Assembly (NCBI RefSeq): GCF_014650575.1
Contig: NZ_BMVF01000020.1
Coordinates: forward strand, 62,001 to 126,000
Source: Streptomyces naganishii JCM 4654
Lineage (GTDB): Bacteria; Actinomycetota; Actinomycetes; Streptomycetales; Streptomycetaceae
DNA length: 64,000 bases
Direction: 5' to 3'
The translations under genes were made by a program, and so were the position numbers. The notes beneath the pieces were generated by a model, which did not search any database, had not been told where the DNA came from, and saw only the letters and a program-made list of their open reading frames with translations. Of this stretch, positions 23,120-31,726 are shown one piece after another (within the stretch, counting starts at the first letter, position 1; every line of letters starts with the position of its first letter).

Positions 23120-24226
23120 ATGCCCAAGCCCGGAGAACTCACTTTTGTCGCGCCGCGCGGTGCCAAGAAGCCGCCGCGGCATCTCGCCGATCTCTCGCCC
23201 GCCGAGCGCAAGGAGGCCGTGGCCGCGATCGGGGAGAAGCCGTTTCGCGCCAGGCAGCTCTCGCAGCACTACTTCGCGCGCTACGCGCACGACCCGGAGC
23301 AGTGGACGGACATCCCGGCCGCCTCGCGCGGCAGGCTGCGCGAGGCGCTGCTGCCGGAGCTGATGACGGTCGTACGGCATCTGTCGACCGACCAGGGCAC
23401 CACGCGCAAGACGCTGTGGCGGCTGTTCGACGGGACGCTCGTCGAATCCGTGCTGATGCGCTACCCGGACCGGGTCACCATGTGCATCAGCTCGCAGGCC
23501 GGGTGCGGGATGAACTGCCCGTTCTGCGCCACCGGGCAGGCCGGTCTCGACCGGAACCTGTCGACCGCCGAGATCGTGCACCAGATCGTCGACGGCATGC
23601 GCGCACTGCGCGACGGCGAGGTGCCCGGCGGCCCGGCGCGGCTGTCCAACATCGTGTTCATGGGCATGGGCGAGCCCCTCGCCAACTACAACCGCGTCAT
23701 CGGCGCCATCCGCGCCCTGACCGACCCCGAGCCGGACGGGCTCGGTCTCTCCCAGCGCGGGATCACCGTCTCCACCGTGGGCCTCGTCCCGGCGATCCAC
23801 CGGTTCGCCGACGAGGGCCTGAAGTGCCGGCTGGCCATCTCCCTGCACGCCCCCGACGACGAGCTGCGCGACACCCTCGTGCCCGTCAACACGCGGTGGA
23901 AGGTGCGCGAGGTGCTGGACGCCGGGTTCGAGTACACCGCCAGGTCCGGACGCCGGCTGTCCATCGAGTACGCGCTCATCCGCGACATCAACGACCAGGC
24001 GTGGCGCGGCGACCGGCTCGGCCGGCTCCTCAAGGGCAAGCCCGTGCACGTCAACCTGATCCCGCTCAACCCGACGCCCGGCTCCAAGTGGACCGCCTCG
24101 CGGCCCGAGGACGAGAAGGCGTTCGTCGCGGCGATCGCCGCGCACGGCGTTCCGGTGACCGTCCGCGACACCCGCGGGCAGGAGATCGACGGGGCGTGCG
24201 GGCAGCTGGCCGCCACCGAGCGGTAG
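23120..24226 (+). CDS. rlmN: 23S rRNA (adenine2503-C2)-methyltransferase RlmN, radical SAM
   Basis: 368 residues. Methylates C2 of A2503 in 23S rRNA and A37 of some tRNAs, improving translational fidelity. The radical-SAM cluster motif C-x3-C-x2-C reads CGMNCPFC near residue 130, followed by FMGMGEPLANY. The accessory cysteine near the C-terminus is in DTRGQEIDGACGQL. The second catalytic cysteine and the HAPDDELR block are present. ATG at 23120 has no clear ribosome binding site. It is monocistronic, ending 76 bp before the riboswitch. Confidence 0.95.
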   Translation: MPKPGELTFVAPRGAKKPPRHLADLSPAERKEAVAAIGEKPFRARQLSQHYFARYAHDPEQWTDIPAASRGRLREALLPELMTVVRHLSTDQGTTRKTLWRLFDGTLVESVLMRYPDRVTMCISSQAGCGMNCPFCATGQAGLDRNLSTAEIVHQIVDGMRALRDGEVPGGPARLSNIVFMGMGEPLANYNRVIGAIRALTDPEPDGLGLSQRGITVSTVGLVPAIHRFADEGLKCRLAISLHAPDDELRDTLVPVNTRWKVREVLDAGFEYTARSGRRLSIEYALIRDINDQAWRGDRLGRLLKGKPVHVNLIPLNPTPGSKWTASRPEDEKAFVAAIAAHGVPVTVRDTRGQEIDGACGQLAATER

Positions 24227-24302
24227 CCGCGGGGTGGGCGGGCTGTAACTCCGCGGTCGGCGGGCGGTAGTCTGAACCCCGTTGTCGACATCTTCATATT
24301 CC

Positions 24303-24391
24303 GACAGGGGAGCGCCACAGCGCTGAGAGTGCGGCAACCTGGCCGCAGACCCTCTGAACCTCGCCCAGGTCATTCTGGGTAGGAAGTTCGG
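24303..24391 (+). promoter_or_regulatory. TPP riboswitch (THI element)
   Basis: Contains the conserved segments in order: GACAGGGGAGC, CTGAGAG (24323-24329), GACCCTCTGAACCT (24348-24361), and CTGGGTAGGAAG near 24375-24386. These form the pyrimidine and pyrophosphate sensor arms. It precedes a thiBPQ-like operon, fitting repression by thiamine pyrophosphate. The element is followed 20 bp later by a perfect 16-bp hairpin and then by the start region of thiB. Confidence 0.93.
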
Positions 24392-24410
24392 TCATCACTC
24401 GAGCTGTTGC

Positions 24411-24447
24411 GCCCTGCCCGGCATCCCGCGCGGATGCCGGGCAGGGC
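24411..24447 (+). terminator. 16-bp perfect hairpin: probable riboswitch expression platform
   Basis: GCCCTGCCCGGCATCC pairs without mismatch with GGATGCCGGGCAGGGC across a 5-base loop. It lies between the TPP aptamer and the thiB ribosome binding site (AGGAGG 24471-24476). A short TCTCTTCCT run follows. It probably terminates transcription when TPP is bound; no competing antiterminator was worked out. Confidence 0.75.
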
Positions 24448-24484
24448 CGCGTCTCTTCCTGGTCAACCCCAGGAGGAAAATCCA

Positions 24485-25567
24485 GTGCACACCAAGACGT
24501 TCGTCGCCGTGGCGGCCGGGCTCGGCCTGGTCACGCTGTCCGCGTGCGGCTCCGGCGGCGGCACGGCCGACTCCTCGTCCGCCGGGTCCAGGACGGTGAC
24601 CCTGGTCAGCCACGACTCGTGGGCCGCGTCCAAGAGCGTCATCGCGGCCTTCGAGAAGGAGTCCGGCTACACCGTCAAGGTCCTCAAGGACGGCGACGCC
24701 GGCCAGGCCGTCAACAAGGCCATCCTCACCAAGGACAACCCGCAGGGCGACGTCTTCTTCGGCGTCGACAACACCCTGCTCTCCCGGGCCCTGGACAACG
24801 GCCTGTTCCAGCCGTACGAGGCCAAGGGGCTCGGCCAGGTCCAGGCCGCCTACCAGCTCGACAAGGACAAGCACCGGGTCACGCCGGTCGACTACGGCGA
24901 CATCTGCGTCAACTACGACAAGAAGTACTTCGCCGACCACAAGCTGACCCCGCCCGCCTCCCTCGACGACCTGGTCAAGCCGCAGTACAAGAACCTCCTG
25001 GTCACCGAGAACGCCGCCACCTCCTCGCCCGGCCTCGGCTTCCTCCTCGGCAGCGCCGCCCGGTACGGGGACGACGGCTGGCAGGACTACTGGAAGAAGC
25101 TCAAGGCCAACGGCGTCAAGGTCGTCGACGGCTGGGAGCAGGCCTACAACCAGGAGTTCTCCGGCTCCGCCGGCGGCAAGAAGGCCAAGGGCGACCGGCC
25201 GCTCGTCGTGTCCTACGCCTCTTCGCCGCCCGCCGAGGTGATCTACGCAAACCCCCGGCCGAAGACCGCGCCCACCGGCGTCGCCGACGGCACCTGCTTC
25301 CGGCAGATCGAGTTCGCCGGCCTGCTGAGCAACGCGAAGAACACCAAGGGCGGCAAGGCGTTCATCGACTTCCTGATCTCCAAGCGGTTCCAGGAGGACA
25401 TGCCGCTCAACATGTTCGTCTACCCGGTGGTGCAGGGCGCCGCCGTGCCCGCCGAGTTCACCCAGTACGGGCCGCCGGCGAAGCACCCCGAGAACATGGC
25501 CCCCGGCAAGATCGCCGCCAACCGTGACCAGTGGGTCAGGACGTGGACGTCACTCGTACTGAAGTAG
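24485..25567 (+). CDS. thiB: Thiamine-binding lipoprotein of an ABC importer
   Basis: 360 residues. GTG at 24485 with AGGAGG 8 bases away. Lipoprotein signal with lipobox LSAC and C21 as the lipidated cysteine. The mature protein is a class II solute-binding protein: TVTLVSHDSWAASKSVIAAFEKE, GDVFFGVDNTLLSRALDNG, PVDYGDICVNYDK, matching ThiB. The upstream TPP riboswitch supports thiamine or a precursor as the ligand. Its end overlaps the start of thiP. Iron-binding homologues of this superfamily are less likely given the riboswitch. Confidence 0.9.
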   Translation: MHTKTFVAVAAGLGLVTLSACGSGGGTADSSSAGSRTVTLVSHDSWAASKSVIAAFEKESGYTVKVLKDGDAGQAVNKAILTKDNPQGDVFFGVDNTLLSRALDNGLFQPYEAKGLGQVQAAYQLDKDKHRVTPVDYGDICVNYDKKYFADHKLTPPASLDDLVKPQYKNLLVTENAATSSPGLGFLLGSAARYGDDGWQDYWKKLKANGVKVVDGWEQAYNQEFSGSAGGKKAKGDRPLVVSYASSPPAEVIYANPRPKTAPTGVADGTCFRQIEFAGLLSNAKNTKGGKAFIDFLISKRFQEDMPLNMFVYPVVQGAAVPAEFTQYGPPAKHPENMAPGKIAANRDQWVRTWTSLVLK

Positions 25568-27225
25568 CCCGCCGCAAGGGCCGCGCCGGCAGCCGCCGGG
25601 GGAGCGCGGCGCGGCTCGGTCTCCTGACCGTGCCCGTCGCGTTCTTCGCGGTGTTCTTCGCCTACCCCGTGGCCGCCATCCTCCGGCGCGGCCTGGAGGC
25701 GGACGGCGCCTGGCACCTCGGGCCGCTCACGGACGTGCTCGCCGAGCCCGGCATCCGGCACGTGCTGTGGTTCACCACCTGGCAGGCGCTGGCCTCCACC
25801 GCGCTCACCCTGCTCGTCGCGCTGCCCGCCGCCTACGTCTTCGCCCGCCTGGACTTCCCCGGCCGGCACGTCCTGCGGGCCGTCGTCACCGTGCCGTTCG
25901 TGCTGCCGACCGTCGTGGTCGGCACCGCCTTCCTCGCGCTCGTCGGCCGCGGCGGACTGCTCGACGAGCTGTGGGGCGTACGGCTGGACACCACCGTGTG
26001 GGCGATCCTCCTCGCCCACGTCTTCTTCAACTACGCCGTCGTCGTACGGACCGTGGGCGGGCTGTGGGCGCAGCTCGACCCCCGGCAGGAGGAGGCCGCC
26101 CGCATGCTGGGCGCCTCCCCGCTGGCGGCCTGGCGCAAGGTCACGCTGCCGGCGCTCGGGCCCGCGGTCGCCGCCGCAGCCCTCATGGTCTTCCTGTTCA
26201 CCTTCACCTCCTTCGGCATCGTCCAGATCCTCGGCGGCCCCACCTTCTCCACCCTGGAGGTGGAGATCTACCGCCAGACCTCCGACCTGTTCGACCTGTC
26301 CACCGCCGCCGTGCTCACCATCGTCCAGTTCCTCGCGGTGGGCGCGATCCTCGTCGTGCACGCCTGGACCGTACGGCGCCGGGAGAGCGCGCTGCGGCTC
26401 GTGGACGCCTCCCGCACCGCACGCCGGCCGCGCGGGGCGGGACAGTGGGCGCTGCTGGCCGGCGTCCTCGGCACCGTCGCCGTGCTCCTGGTGCTGCCGC
26501 TCGCCGTGCTCGTGCAGCGCTCGCTCACCGCGCCCGGCTTCGGCTACTACCGCGCGCTGACCCGTGCGGACGGCGGCACCTTCCTCGTGGCGCCCGTCGA
26601 CGCGATCGGCACCTCCCTGTCGTATGCGGCCGCGGCCACCGCCATCGCCGTGGTGATCGGCGCCCTGGCCGCCGCCGCGCTCGCCCGGCGCGACGCGGGC
26701 CGCCTCGTGCGGGCCTTCGACGCGCTGCTGATGCTGCCGCTCGGCGTGTCCGCGGTGACCGTCGGCTTCGGATTCCTGATCGCCCTGGACAAGCCCCCGC
26801 TCGACCTGCGCCAGTCGTGGATCCTGGTCCCGCTCGCCCAGGCCCTGGTCGGCGTCCCCTTCGTCGTACGGACCATGCTGCCGGTGCTGCGGGCGGTGGA
26901 CGCGCGGCTGCGGGAGGCGGCCGCCGTGCTCGGCGCGTCGCCGTGGCGGGTGTGGCGGGAGGTGGACCTGCCGATCGTGCGGCGGGCCCTGCTCATCGCC
27001 GCCGGCTTCGCCTTCGCGGTGTCCCTGGGCGAGTTCGGGGCGACCGTGTTCATCGCGCGGCCCGGCAACCCGACGCTGCCGGTCGCGGTGGCGCGGCTGC
27101 TCTCCCGGCCCGGCGACCTCAACTACGGCCAGGCGATGGCACTTTCGACGATTCTGATGCTGGTGTGCGCGGCGGCCCTGCTGCTCCTGGAGCGGCTGCG
27201 CACCGACCGGAGCGGGGAGTTCTAG
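25531..27225 (+). CDS. thiP: Thiamine ABC importer permease, fused two-domain type
   Basis: 564 residues, about twelve hydrophobic segments. Two permease domains are visible from two EAA loops: EEAARMLGASPLAAWRKVTLP (first half) and REAAAVLGASPWRVWREVDLP (second half). This fused architecture is typical of ThiP. GTG at 25531 is the most upstream start; another in-frame GTG lies at 25543, and neither has a good ribosome binding site, so translational coupling with thiB, which ends at 25567, is likely. Followed immediately by the ATPase. Confidence 0.9.
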   Translation: MGQDVDVTRTEVARRKGRAGSRRGSAARLGLLTVPVAFFAVFFAYPVAAILRRGLEADGAWHLGPLTDVLAEPGIRHVLWFTTWQALASTALTLLVALPAAYVFARLDFPGRHVLRAVVTVPFVLPTVVVGTAFLALVGRGGLLDELWGVRLDTTVWAILLAHVFFNYAVVVRTVGGLWAQLDPRQEEAARMLGASPLAAWRKVTLPALGPAVAAAALMVFLFTFTSFGIVQILGGPTFSTLEVEIYRQTSDLFDLSTAAVLTIVQFLAVGAILVVHAWTVRRRESALRLVDASRTARRPRGAGQWALLAGVLGTVAVLLVLPLAVLVQRSLTAPGFGYYRALTRADGGTFLVAPVDAIGTSLSYAAAATAIAVVIGALAAAALARRDAGRLVRAFDALLMLPLGVSAVTVGFGFLIALDKPPLDLRQSWILVPLAQALVGVPFVVRTMLPVLRAVDARLREAAAVLGASPWRVWREVDLPIVRRALLIAAGFAFAVSLGEFGATVFIARPGNPTLPVAVARLLSRPGDLNYGQAMALSTILMLVCAAALLLLERLRTDRSGEF

Positions 27226-28245
27226 ATGCTGCTGAGCCTTCAGGCCGCGACCGTGCGCTTCGGCGGGCGGGCCGTGCTCGACGCCGTCGGCCTGGACGTG
27301 GCCGAGCACGAGATCGTGTGCGTGCTCGGCCCCAGCGGCAGCGGCAAGTCGACCCTGCTGCGGGCCGTCGCCGGGCTCCAGCCGCTGGACTGCGGGCGGG
27401 TGCTGCTCGACGGGCGCGACCAGGCCGCGGTGCCGGTGCACCGGCGCGAGGTCGGGCTGATGTTCCAGGACCACCAGCTGTTCCCGCAGCGGGACGTGGC
27501 CGGAAACGTCGGCTTCGGACTGCGCATGCACGGCGCAGGGAGGAGCGAACGCGCCGCCCGGGTGGGGGAGTTGCTGGAGCTGGTAGGGCTTCCGGGCGCG
27601 GGCCCGCGGGCCGTGGCGTCGCTGTCGGGCGGCGAGCAGCAGCGGGTGGCGCTCGCCCGGGCCCTCGCGCCCCGGCCCCGGCTGCTGATGCTGGACGAGC
27701 CGCTCGGCCAGCTCGACCGCTCGCTGCGGGAACGGCTCGTGGTCGAACTGCGCGAGCTGTTCGGGCGGTTGGGCACCACCGTGCTCGCCGTCACCCACGA
27801 CCAGGGCGAGGCGTTCGCGCTCGCCGACCGGGTGGTGGTGATGCGCGACGGCCGGATCGCCCAGTCGGGTACGCCGCTCGAGGTGTGGCAGCGGCCCGCG
27901 GACGCCTTCGTCGCCCGCTTCCTCGGCTTCGAGAACGTCGTCGACGCGGTCGTCGACGGGGAGGCCGCGCTCACGCCCTGGGGCAAGGTGCCGGTGCCCG
28001 AAGGCTCCCCGCAGGGCGCGCACACCCTGCTCGTACGGCCCGCCGGGGTGCGTCTGGTCGCCGCGGACGAGGGACTGCGGTGCACGGTCGCCGCCCGCAC
28101 CTTCAAGGGCACCCATGTGGCCCTCCACCTGCAGCCGCGGCAGGCCCCTCGCCTGGAGGCGGCCTGCGCGCTGCGCGCGGCACCGGAGGTGGGACAGGAG
28201 GTGGGCGTGGAGTTCGACGAGGCGGACGTCGCCGTACTGGACTGA
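27226..28245 (+). CDS. thiQ: ABC transporter ATP-binding protein, thiamine uptake
   Basis: 339 residues. Walker A GPSGSGKST, signature LSGGEQQRVALARAL, Walker B LLMLDEP, H-loop VTHDQGEAF, and a C-terminal TOBE-like domain (about 240-339), longer than the E. coli ThiQ. ATG begins directly after the thiP stop. It energises the import of thiamine together with thiB and thiP. An alternative assignment within the spermidine/iron CUT1-type ATPases is less likely because of context. Confidence 0.88.
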   Translation: MLLSLQAATVRFGGRAVLDAVGLDVAEHEIVCVLGPSGSGKSTLLRAVAGLQPLDCGRVLLDGRDQAAVPVHRREVGLMFQDHQLFPQRDVAGNVGFGLRMHGAGRSERAARVGELLELVGLPGAGPRAVASLSGGEQQRVALARALAPRPRLLMLDEPLGQLDRSLRERLVVELRELFGRLGTTVLAVTHDQGEAFALADRVVVMRDGRIAQSGTPLEVWQRPADAFVARFLGFENVVDAVVDGEAALTPWGKVPVPEGSPQGAHTLLVRPAGVRLVAADEGLRCTVAARTFKGTHVALHLQPRQAPRLEAACALRAAPEVGQEVGVEFDEADVAVLD

Positions 28246-28277
28246 CCCGCACGGCGCGAACCCCCGGTCCGCCTTGC

Positions 28278-28333
28278 GCCGTTACGCCGTTACGCCGACA
28301 CGCCGACACGCCGATGTGCCGGCAAGCCGATGG
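28278..28333 (+). repeat. Array of seven 8-bp GCCG-starting units
   Basis: Reading from 28278: GCCGTTAC twice, GCCGACAC twice, GCCGATGT, GCCGGCAA, GCCGATGG. The phase is kept exactly over 56 bp. It lies behind the thiQ stop and just ahead of the bidirectional terminator. Confidence 0.8.
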
Positions 28334-28359
28334 CCCGCCCCCGAACCCGGGGACGGGCC
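28332..28359. terminator. Bidirectional terminator between thiQ and the LAETG protein gene
   Basis: GGCCCG pairs with CGGGCC; after one C/A mismatch CCCC pairs with GGGG. Loop of 6. Both convergent genes end nearby. Confidence 0.7.
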
Positions 28360-28381
28360 ACCGTACTTGGCGGTGTGCGCG

Positions 28382-29080
28382 TCAGCGGCCGCTGTTCGCT
28401 CCACGACGGCGCAGGCCGAAGAAGACCGCGCCGCCGCCGACGACGACCAGGGCGGCCGCGATGCCGGCGATCAGACCGGTGCTGGAACTGGCGCCGGTCT
28501 CGGCGAGGTTGGAGTCACCGACCGCTGGCGAGGGGGCGTTGCTCGCGGTGCCGGCCGGGGCCGAACTGCTCTCCGAGGCGGAGGGAGCCGGCGCCGGGGC
28601 GGTGGTGGACGGCTTCGACGGAGCCGGGCTCGCCGGCTTCGACGGGGTGGCCGGAGTGCTCGGGGACTCCGCCTTGCAGGCCGTGGCCGGCGTGGACAGG
28701 TTCGGGGTGATGTCCTTGTCGACCAGCTTGCCGCCGGCCTTGACGTGGACGCGGTACATGGCGTTGGGCTGCCAGTCCTCGGCGAAGGTCACCGTGGTGC
28801 CGGCGGCCGAACCCTTGACGTTGTGCTGACCGACCTTCTTCGCGTCGGCGCCGTTGTTCTCAAGGAACACGGTGACGACGGCCGGGGTACCGGAGGCGTC
28901 CTTGTCGGTGACGACGATGACGCCCTTGCCGCCGTCGCACTTCGCTTCGGCGGAGAACTCACTGATGTCGCAGGCGAGCGCGGCGGACGCGGCGCCGAGC
29001 CCGAGCGCGGCGGACGCGGAGGCGACACCGAGGATGCGCACGGTACGTGCGGTACGGCGAGATATGGACAAGATGGCCAC
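28382..29080 (-). CDS. LAETG sortase-anchored surface protein
   Basis: 232 residues. GTG at 29080 is selected because AAGGG lies 8 bases upstream; an in-frame start 30 codons earlier has no signal-peptide logic. A signal peptide with SRRTARTVRILG and a hydrophobic core ends at ALAC. The mature part (about 36-135) is a small domain with two cysteines (ACDIS, KCDGG) and possible Ig-like strands. A Pro/Ser/Ala linker follows, then the sorting signal LAETG, a hydrophobic segment and the RRRG tail. Class E sortases of Streptomyces use LAxTG motifs, as with the long chaplins. Surface role unknown. Confidence 0.88.
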   Translation of the reverse strand: MAILSISRRTARTVRILGVASASAALGLGAASAALACDISEFSAEAKCDGGKGVIVVTDKDASGTPAVVTVFLENNGADAKKVGQHNVKGSAAGTTVTFAEDWQPNAMYRVHVKAGGKLVDKDITPNLSTPATACKAESPSTPATPSKPASPAPSKPSTTAPAPAPSASESSSAPAGTASNAPSPAVGDSNLAETGASSSTGLIAGIAAALVVVGGGAVFFGLRRRGANSGR

Positions 29081-29288
29081 TTTGCCCTTCACGGGATGCG
29101 CAATTGCGGGGGGCTTAGGGGGTGTTGAGCCGACCACGAGCCGAAGTCCCAGCACCCCCAGGAGACACACAGGTCTATAAGCGCTCCGTCAGAAGTGTCA
29201 ACGCATATGCCCCGCGAGGCCGTTGGCTTTGCCTGTTTATTAACCGCACTGATGTTTCAGTGCTTGTGACGCCCCGCCGGGCCCGGGC

Positions 29289-29696
29289 TCAGCCCTGGAC
29301 CGCCGCCGGGTCCATCCACATGACCTCCCAGGTGTGGCCGTCGAGGTCGTCGAAGGCGCGGCCGTACATGAAGCCGTGGTCCTGGGTCTCGCCGCTCTCG
29401 GTGCCGCCCGCCGCGATCGCCTTCCCGACCAGCTCGTCGACCTTCTCGCGGCTCTCGGCGCTCAGACAGATCAGCGTCTCGCTGGTCTTCCTCGAGTCGG
29501 CGATCTCCTTCTTGGTGAAGGTGGCGTAGTGCTGCTTGCTGAGGAGCATCGCGACGATCGTGTCGCTGATGACGACGCAGGCGCAGTCGTCGGTCGAGAA
29601 CTGCGGGTTGATCGCGTAGCCGAGCTCGGTGAAGAACTTCCTCGCCGCGGCCACGTCGTCGGTCGCCAGGTTCACGAAGATCATCTGCTGGTACAT
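29289..29696 (-). CDS. VOC-family (glyoxalase/dioxygenase fold) protein
   Basis: 135 residues. Two beta-alpha-beta-beta-beta modules: MIFVNLATDDVAAARKFFTELGY at the start and FDDLDGHTWEVMWMD at the end, typical of the lactoylglutathione lyase-like relatives that use a metal in the cleft. ATG at 29696 has GGGAGAG about 9 bases upstream. No substrate can be inferred. It lies alone between the LAETG gene and the permease gene, same strand, 110 bp after the permease stop. Confidence 0.85.
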   Translation of the reverse strand: MYQQMIFVNLATDDVAAARKFFTELGYAINPQFSTDDCACVVISDTIVAMLLSKQHYATFTKKEIADSRKTSETLICLSAESREKVDELVGKAIAAGGTESGETQDHGFMYGRAFDDLDGHTWEVMWMDPAAVQG

Positions 29697-29806
29697 GGTC
29701 GGGTCTCTCCCGTTCGCTCAGCGTGCCGTTGATGGCGTTCGCAGGGGTAGACCGCGGGCCCGCCGAGAACTCATCGGCGGGCCCGCGACTTCTTTCCGGC
29801 GCCCGG

Positions 29807-31726
29807 TCAGCGGGCCAGCGGCAGGGCCGCGAGGTGCGCGATCGCCAGGGTCAGCGGGACGAACAGGGCCAGCAGCGCGCCGGCGCGCAGGGCGGCGCAG
29901 GCGCGCAGCGTCGTGGCGGGCGCCCCGAGGCGTACCAGCGCGGCGATGGTCGCGGCCCGGTCCTGGCGGGCCTCGACCGCGGCGGTCAGCAGCGCCGCCA
30001 CGGCGCAGCCGGTGACGACCAGTGCGCCGAGGGCGGTGAGCGGGCCGAAGGCCGGTGCGCCGCCCTCGTAGAGCCAGGTCATGGCGTACGCTCCCGACGC
30101 CACCGCGCAGACGACGCCGAGGGGGCGGCCGACGCGGCCCGCCTCCGCCATCAGCACGCGGCCCGCCAGCAGGCGCAGCGCGCCCGGCCGGACGGCCTGG
30201 AGGAGCCGCCCGCACAGGTGGGTCAGGCCCGGTCCGGCGAGGGCCAGCCCGAACGCGGTGAGCAGCCAGCCGACGAGGACCGGCGCCGAGTCGGCGGCGA
30301 GCCCGCCCGGCAGCGCGGTGGCCCGCACGGCCGGGGCGGGGGACCGGCCGGCGTACGCCTCCACGGCGAGCCCGGCGGCCAGCACGGCGACCCCCCAGGG
30401 CAGCCCGGAGGGGGGCCGCCTGGGCGGCAGGGGACGCAGCGGGTCCGCTTCCTCGTCCTCCCCTTCGGCGCCATCGAATACGACGGTCGCACCCGCGCCC
30501 CCCGGCGAACCGACGCCCACCGCGGCCACGGCCGCCGACACCCGCGCCCGACGCACGGCCGAGGCCGCGGACACGGCCGCCTGCCGGCCGGGCGTGGACG
30601 TCCCGCCGGGCCGGTGGCCCGGCGTGGATGCCTCCTCGGTCCGCTGCCCCGGCGCGGGCGCGGATGCGGACGGCACCGGGGCCCGGTGGCCCGGGGCGGC
30701 GGCGGAGGTGAGCGTCTCCCCGGGCCGGTGGTCGGGGGCGTCGACGGAGGCGGGGGCGCCCCCGGCCTGGCTGCCCGGGGTGGGTGCGGAGGCGGGCGTC
30801 CCTTCGGGCTGTTGGCCCGCGGTGGAGGCGGACGTGCCCTCGTCCTGGTTGCCCGCGGTGGGTGCGGAGGCGGGTGCCGCTTCGGGCCGGTGGCCCCGGC
30901 CGGACGCGGCCTCGTGCCCGGGCCGCGAAGCGTGCGTCGCCGGAGTCCCCTGCGCCGGATCCGGCTTGGCCCCGGAACTGTCCTCCGATGCCGGCCTGCC
31001 CTGGGGCCTGGGCTCCGGTGCCGGCATCTTCTGACGCCCGTGCTCCGGTGCCGGCGTGCCCTTGGGTGTCTGGTTGGGCGTGGACGGTCCCGTCCGGCCG
31101 CCGCGCAGGCGGGTGCCGAGTCCGCTGTGTGTTCCGGCGGTCTCGCGCGGCCGGACGCTGCCCCCGTGCGTCGCGAAGCGGCCGTCCCGCCTGGGGGCCG
31201 CGGTGCGGGACTCCCGGGGGCGCAGGGCCAAGGCGACCGTCACCGACGCCGCGAGCGGGATGACGGTCAGGAGGGTCGGGGTGCCCGGGACCGGGAGGGG
31301 CTTGCGGGCGCTCAGGAAGCCGGCGGCCGCGCCGTCGTAGGGCAGGCCGGTGAGGCCGAGGGTGCCGCGCAGGTGCAGGAAGACCAAGGCCGCCGCCAGG
31401 CAGCCCAGCGCGCAGGACAGGGCCGTCGTCGCCGCCGAGACGGCCATCATCCGCCAGGGGCCGAGGCCGAGCGCGGACAGGCCCGCGCCGGGCCGGGTGC
31501 CGGGGTCGGCGCGGGCCACCGCGACCGCGAGGTACACGGTGGCCACCAGCGGCACCGCGCACCAGGACAGCCGCAGCAGCGAGGCGCCCGGGGCGTCCGG
31601 GTGGCCGAGGGCGTGGCCGAGGCTGCACAGCAGCAGGAAGCCGGTGCCCGCCGACGCGGCCGCGACCGTGAGGCGGCGCAGGTGGACGGCGGGGTGGGCG
31701 ACGCGCGTCAGACGGAGAGCGAGCAC
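29807..31726 (-). CDS. Putative ABC permease with 250-residue repetitive linker
   Basis: 639 residues. The first 175 residues hold about four hydrophobic segments (such as LLLCSLGHALG, VATVYLAVAVA, ALGCLAAALVFLHL). From about residue 175 to 435 there is a hydrophilic Pro/Ala/Gly/Thr linker with many near repeats (GHRPGGTSTPG, EGTPASAPTPGSQ). It is followed by five or so membrane segments. The FtsX-like pattern is weak; the membrane part resembles permeases paired with MacB/LolD-type ATPases. GTG at 31726 overlaps the end of the ATPase gene by 19 bp, so both are translated together. Substrate unknown. The linker may be extracytoplasmic, but topology is not certain. Confidence 0.7.
   Translation of the reverse strand: MLALRLTRVAHPAVHLRRLTVAAASAGTGFLLLCSLGHALGHPDAPGASLLRLSWCAVPLVATVYLAVAVARADPGTRPGAGLSALGLGPWRMMAVSAATTALSCALGCLAAALVFLHLRGTLGLTGLPYDGAAAGFLSARKPLPVPGTPTLLTVIPLAASVTVALALRPRESRTAAPRRDGRFATHGGSVRPRETAGTHSGLGTRLRGGRTGPSTPNQTPKGTPAPEHGRQKMPAPEPRPQGRPASEDSSGAKPDPAQGTPATHASRPGHEAASGRGHRPEAAPASAPTAGNQDEGTSASTAGQQPEGTPASAPTPGSQAGGAPASVDAPDHRPGETLTSAAAPGHRAPVPSASAPAPGQRTEEASTPGHRPGGTSTPGRQAAVSAASAVRRARVSAAVAAVGVGSPGGAGATVVFDGAEGEDEEADPLRPLPPRRPPSGLPWGVAVLAAGLAVEAYAGRSPAPAVRATALPGGLAADSAPVLVGWLLTAFGLALAGPGLTHLCGRLLQAVRPGALRLLAGRVLMAEAGRVGRPLGVVCAVASGAYAMTWLYEGGAPAFGPLTALGALVVTGCAVAALLTAAVEARQDRAATIAALVRLGAPATTLRACAALRAGALLALFVPLTLAIAHLAALPLAR

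Noticed and set aside
25420..28128. Minus-strand open frame of 902 codons
   Set aside because: Antisense to thiP and thiQ, which show full family motifs; the translation is Gly/His/Arg-rich without domains.
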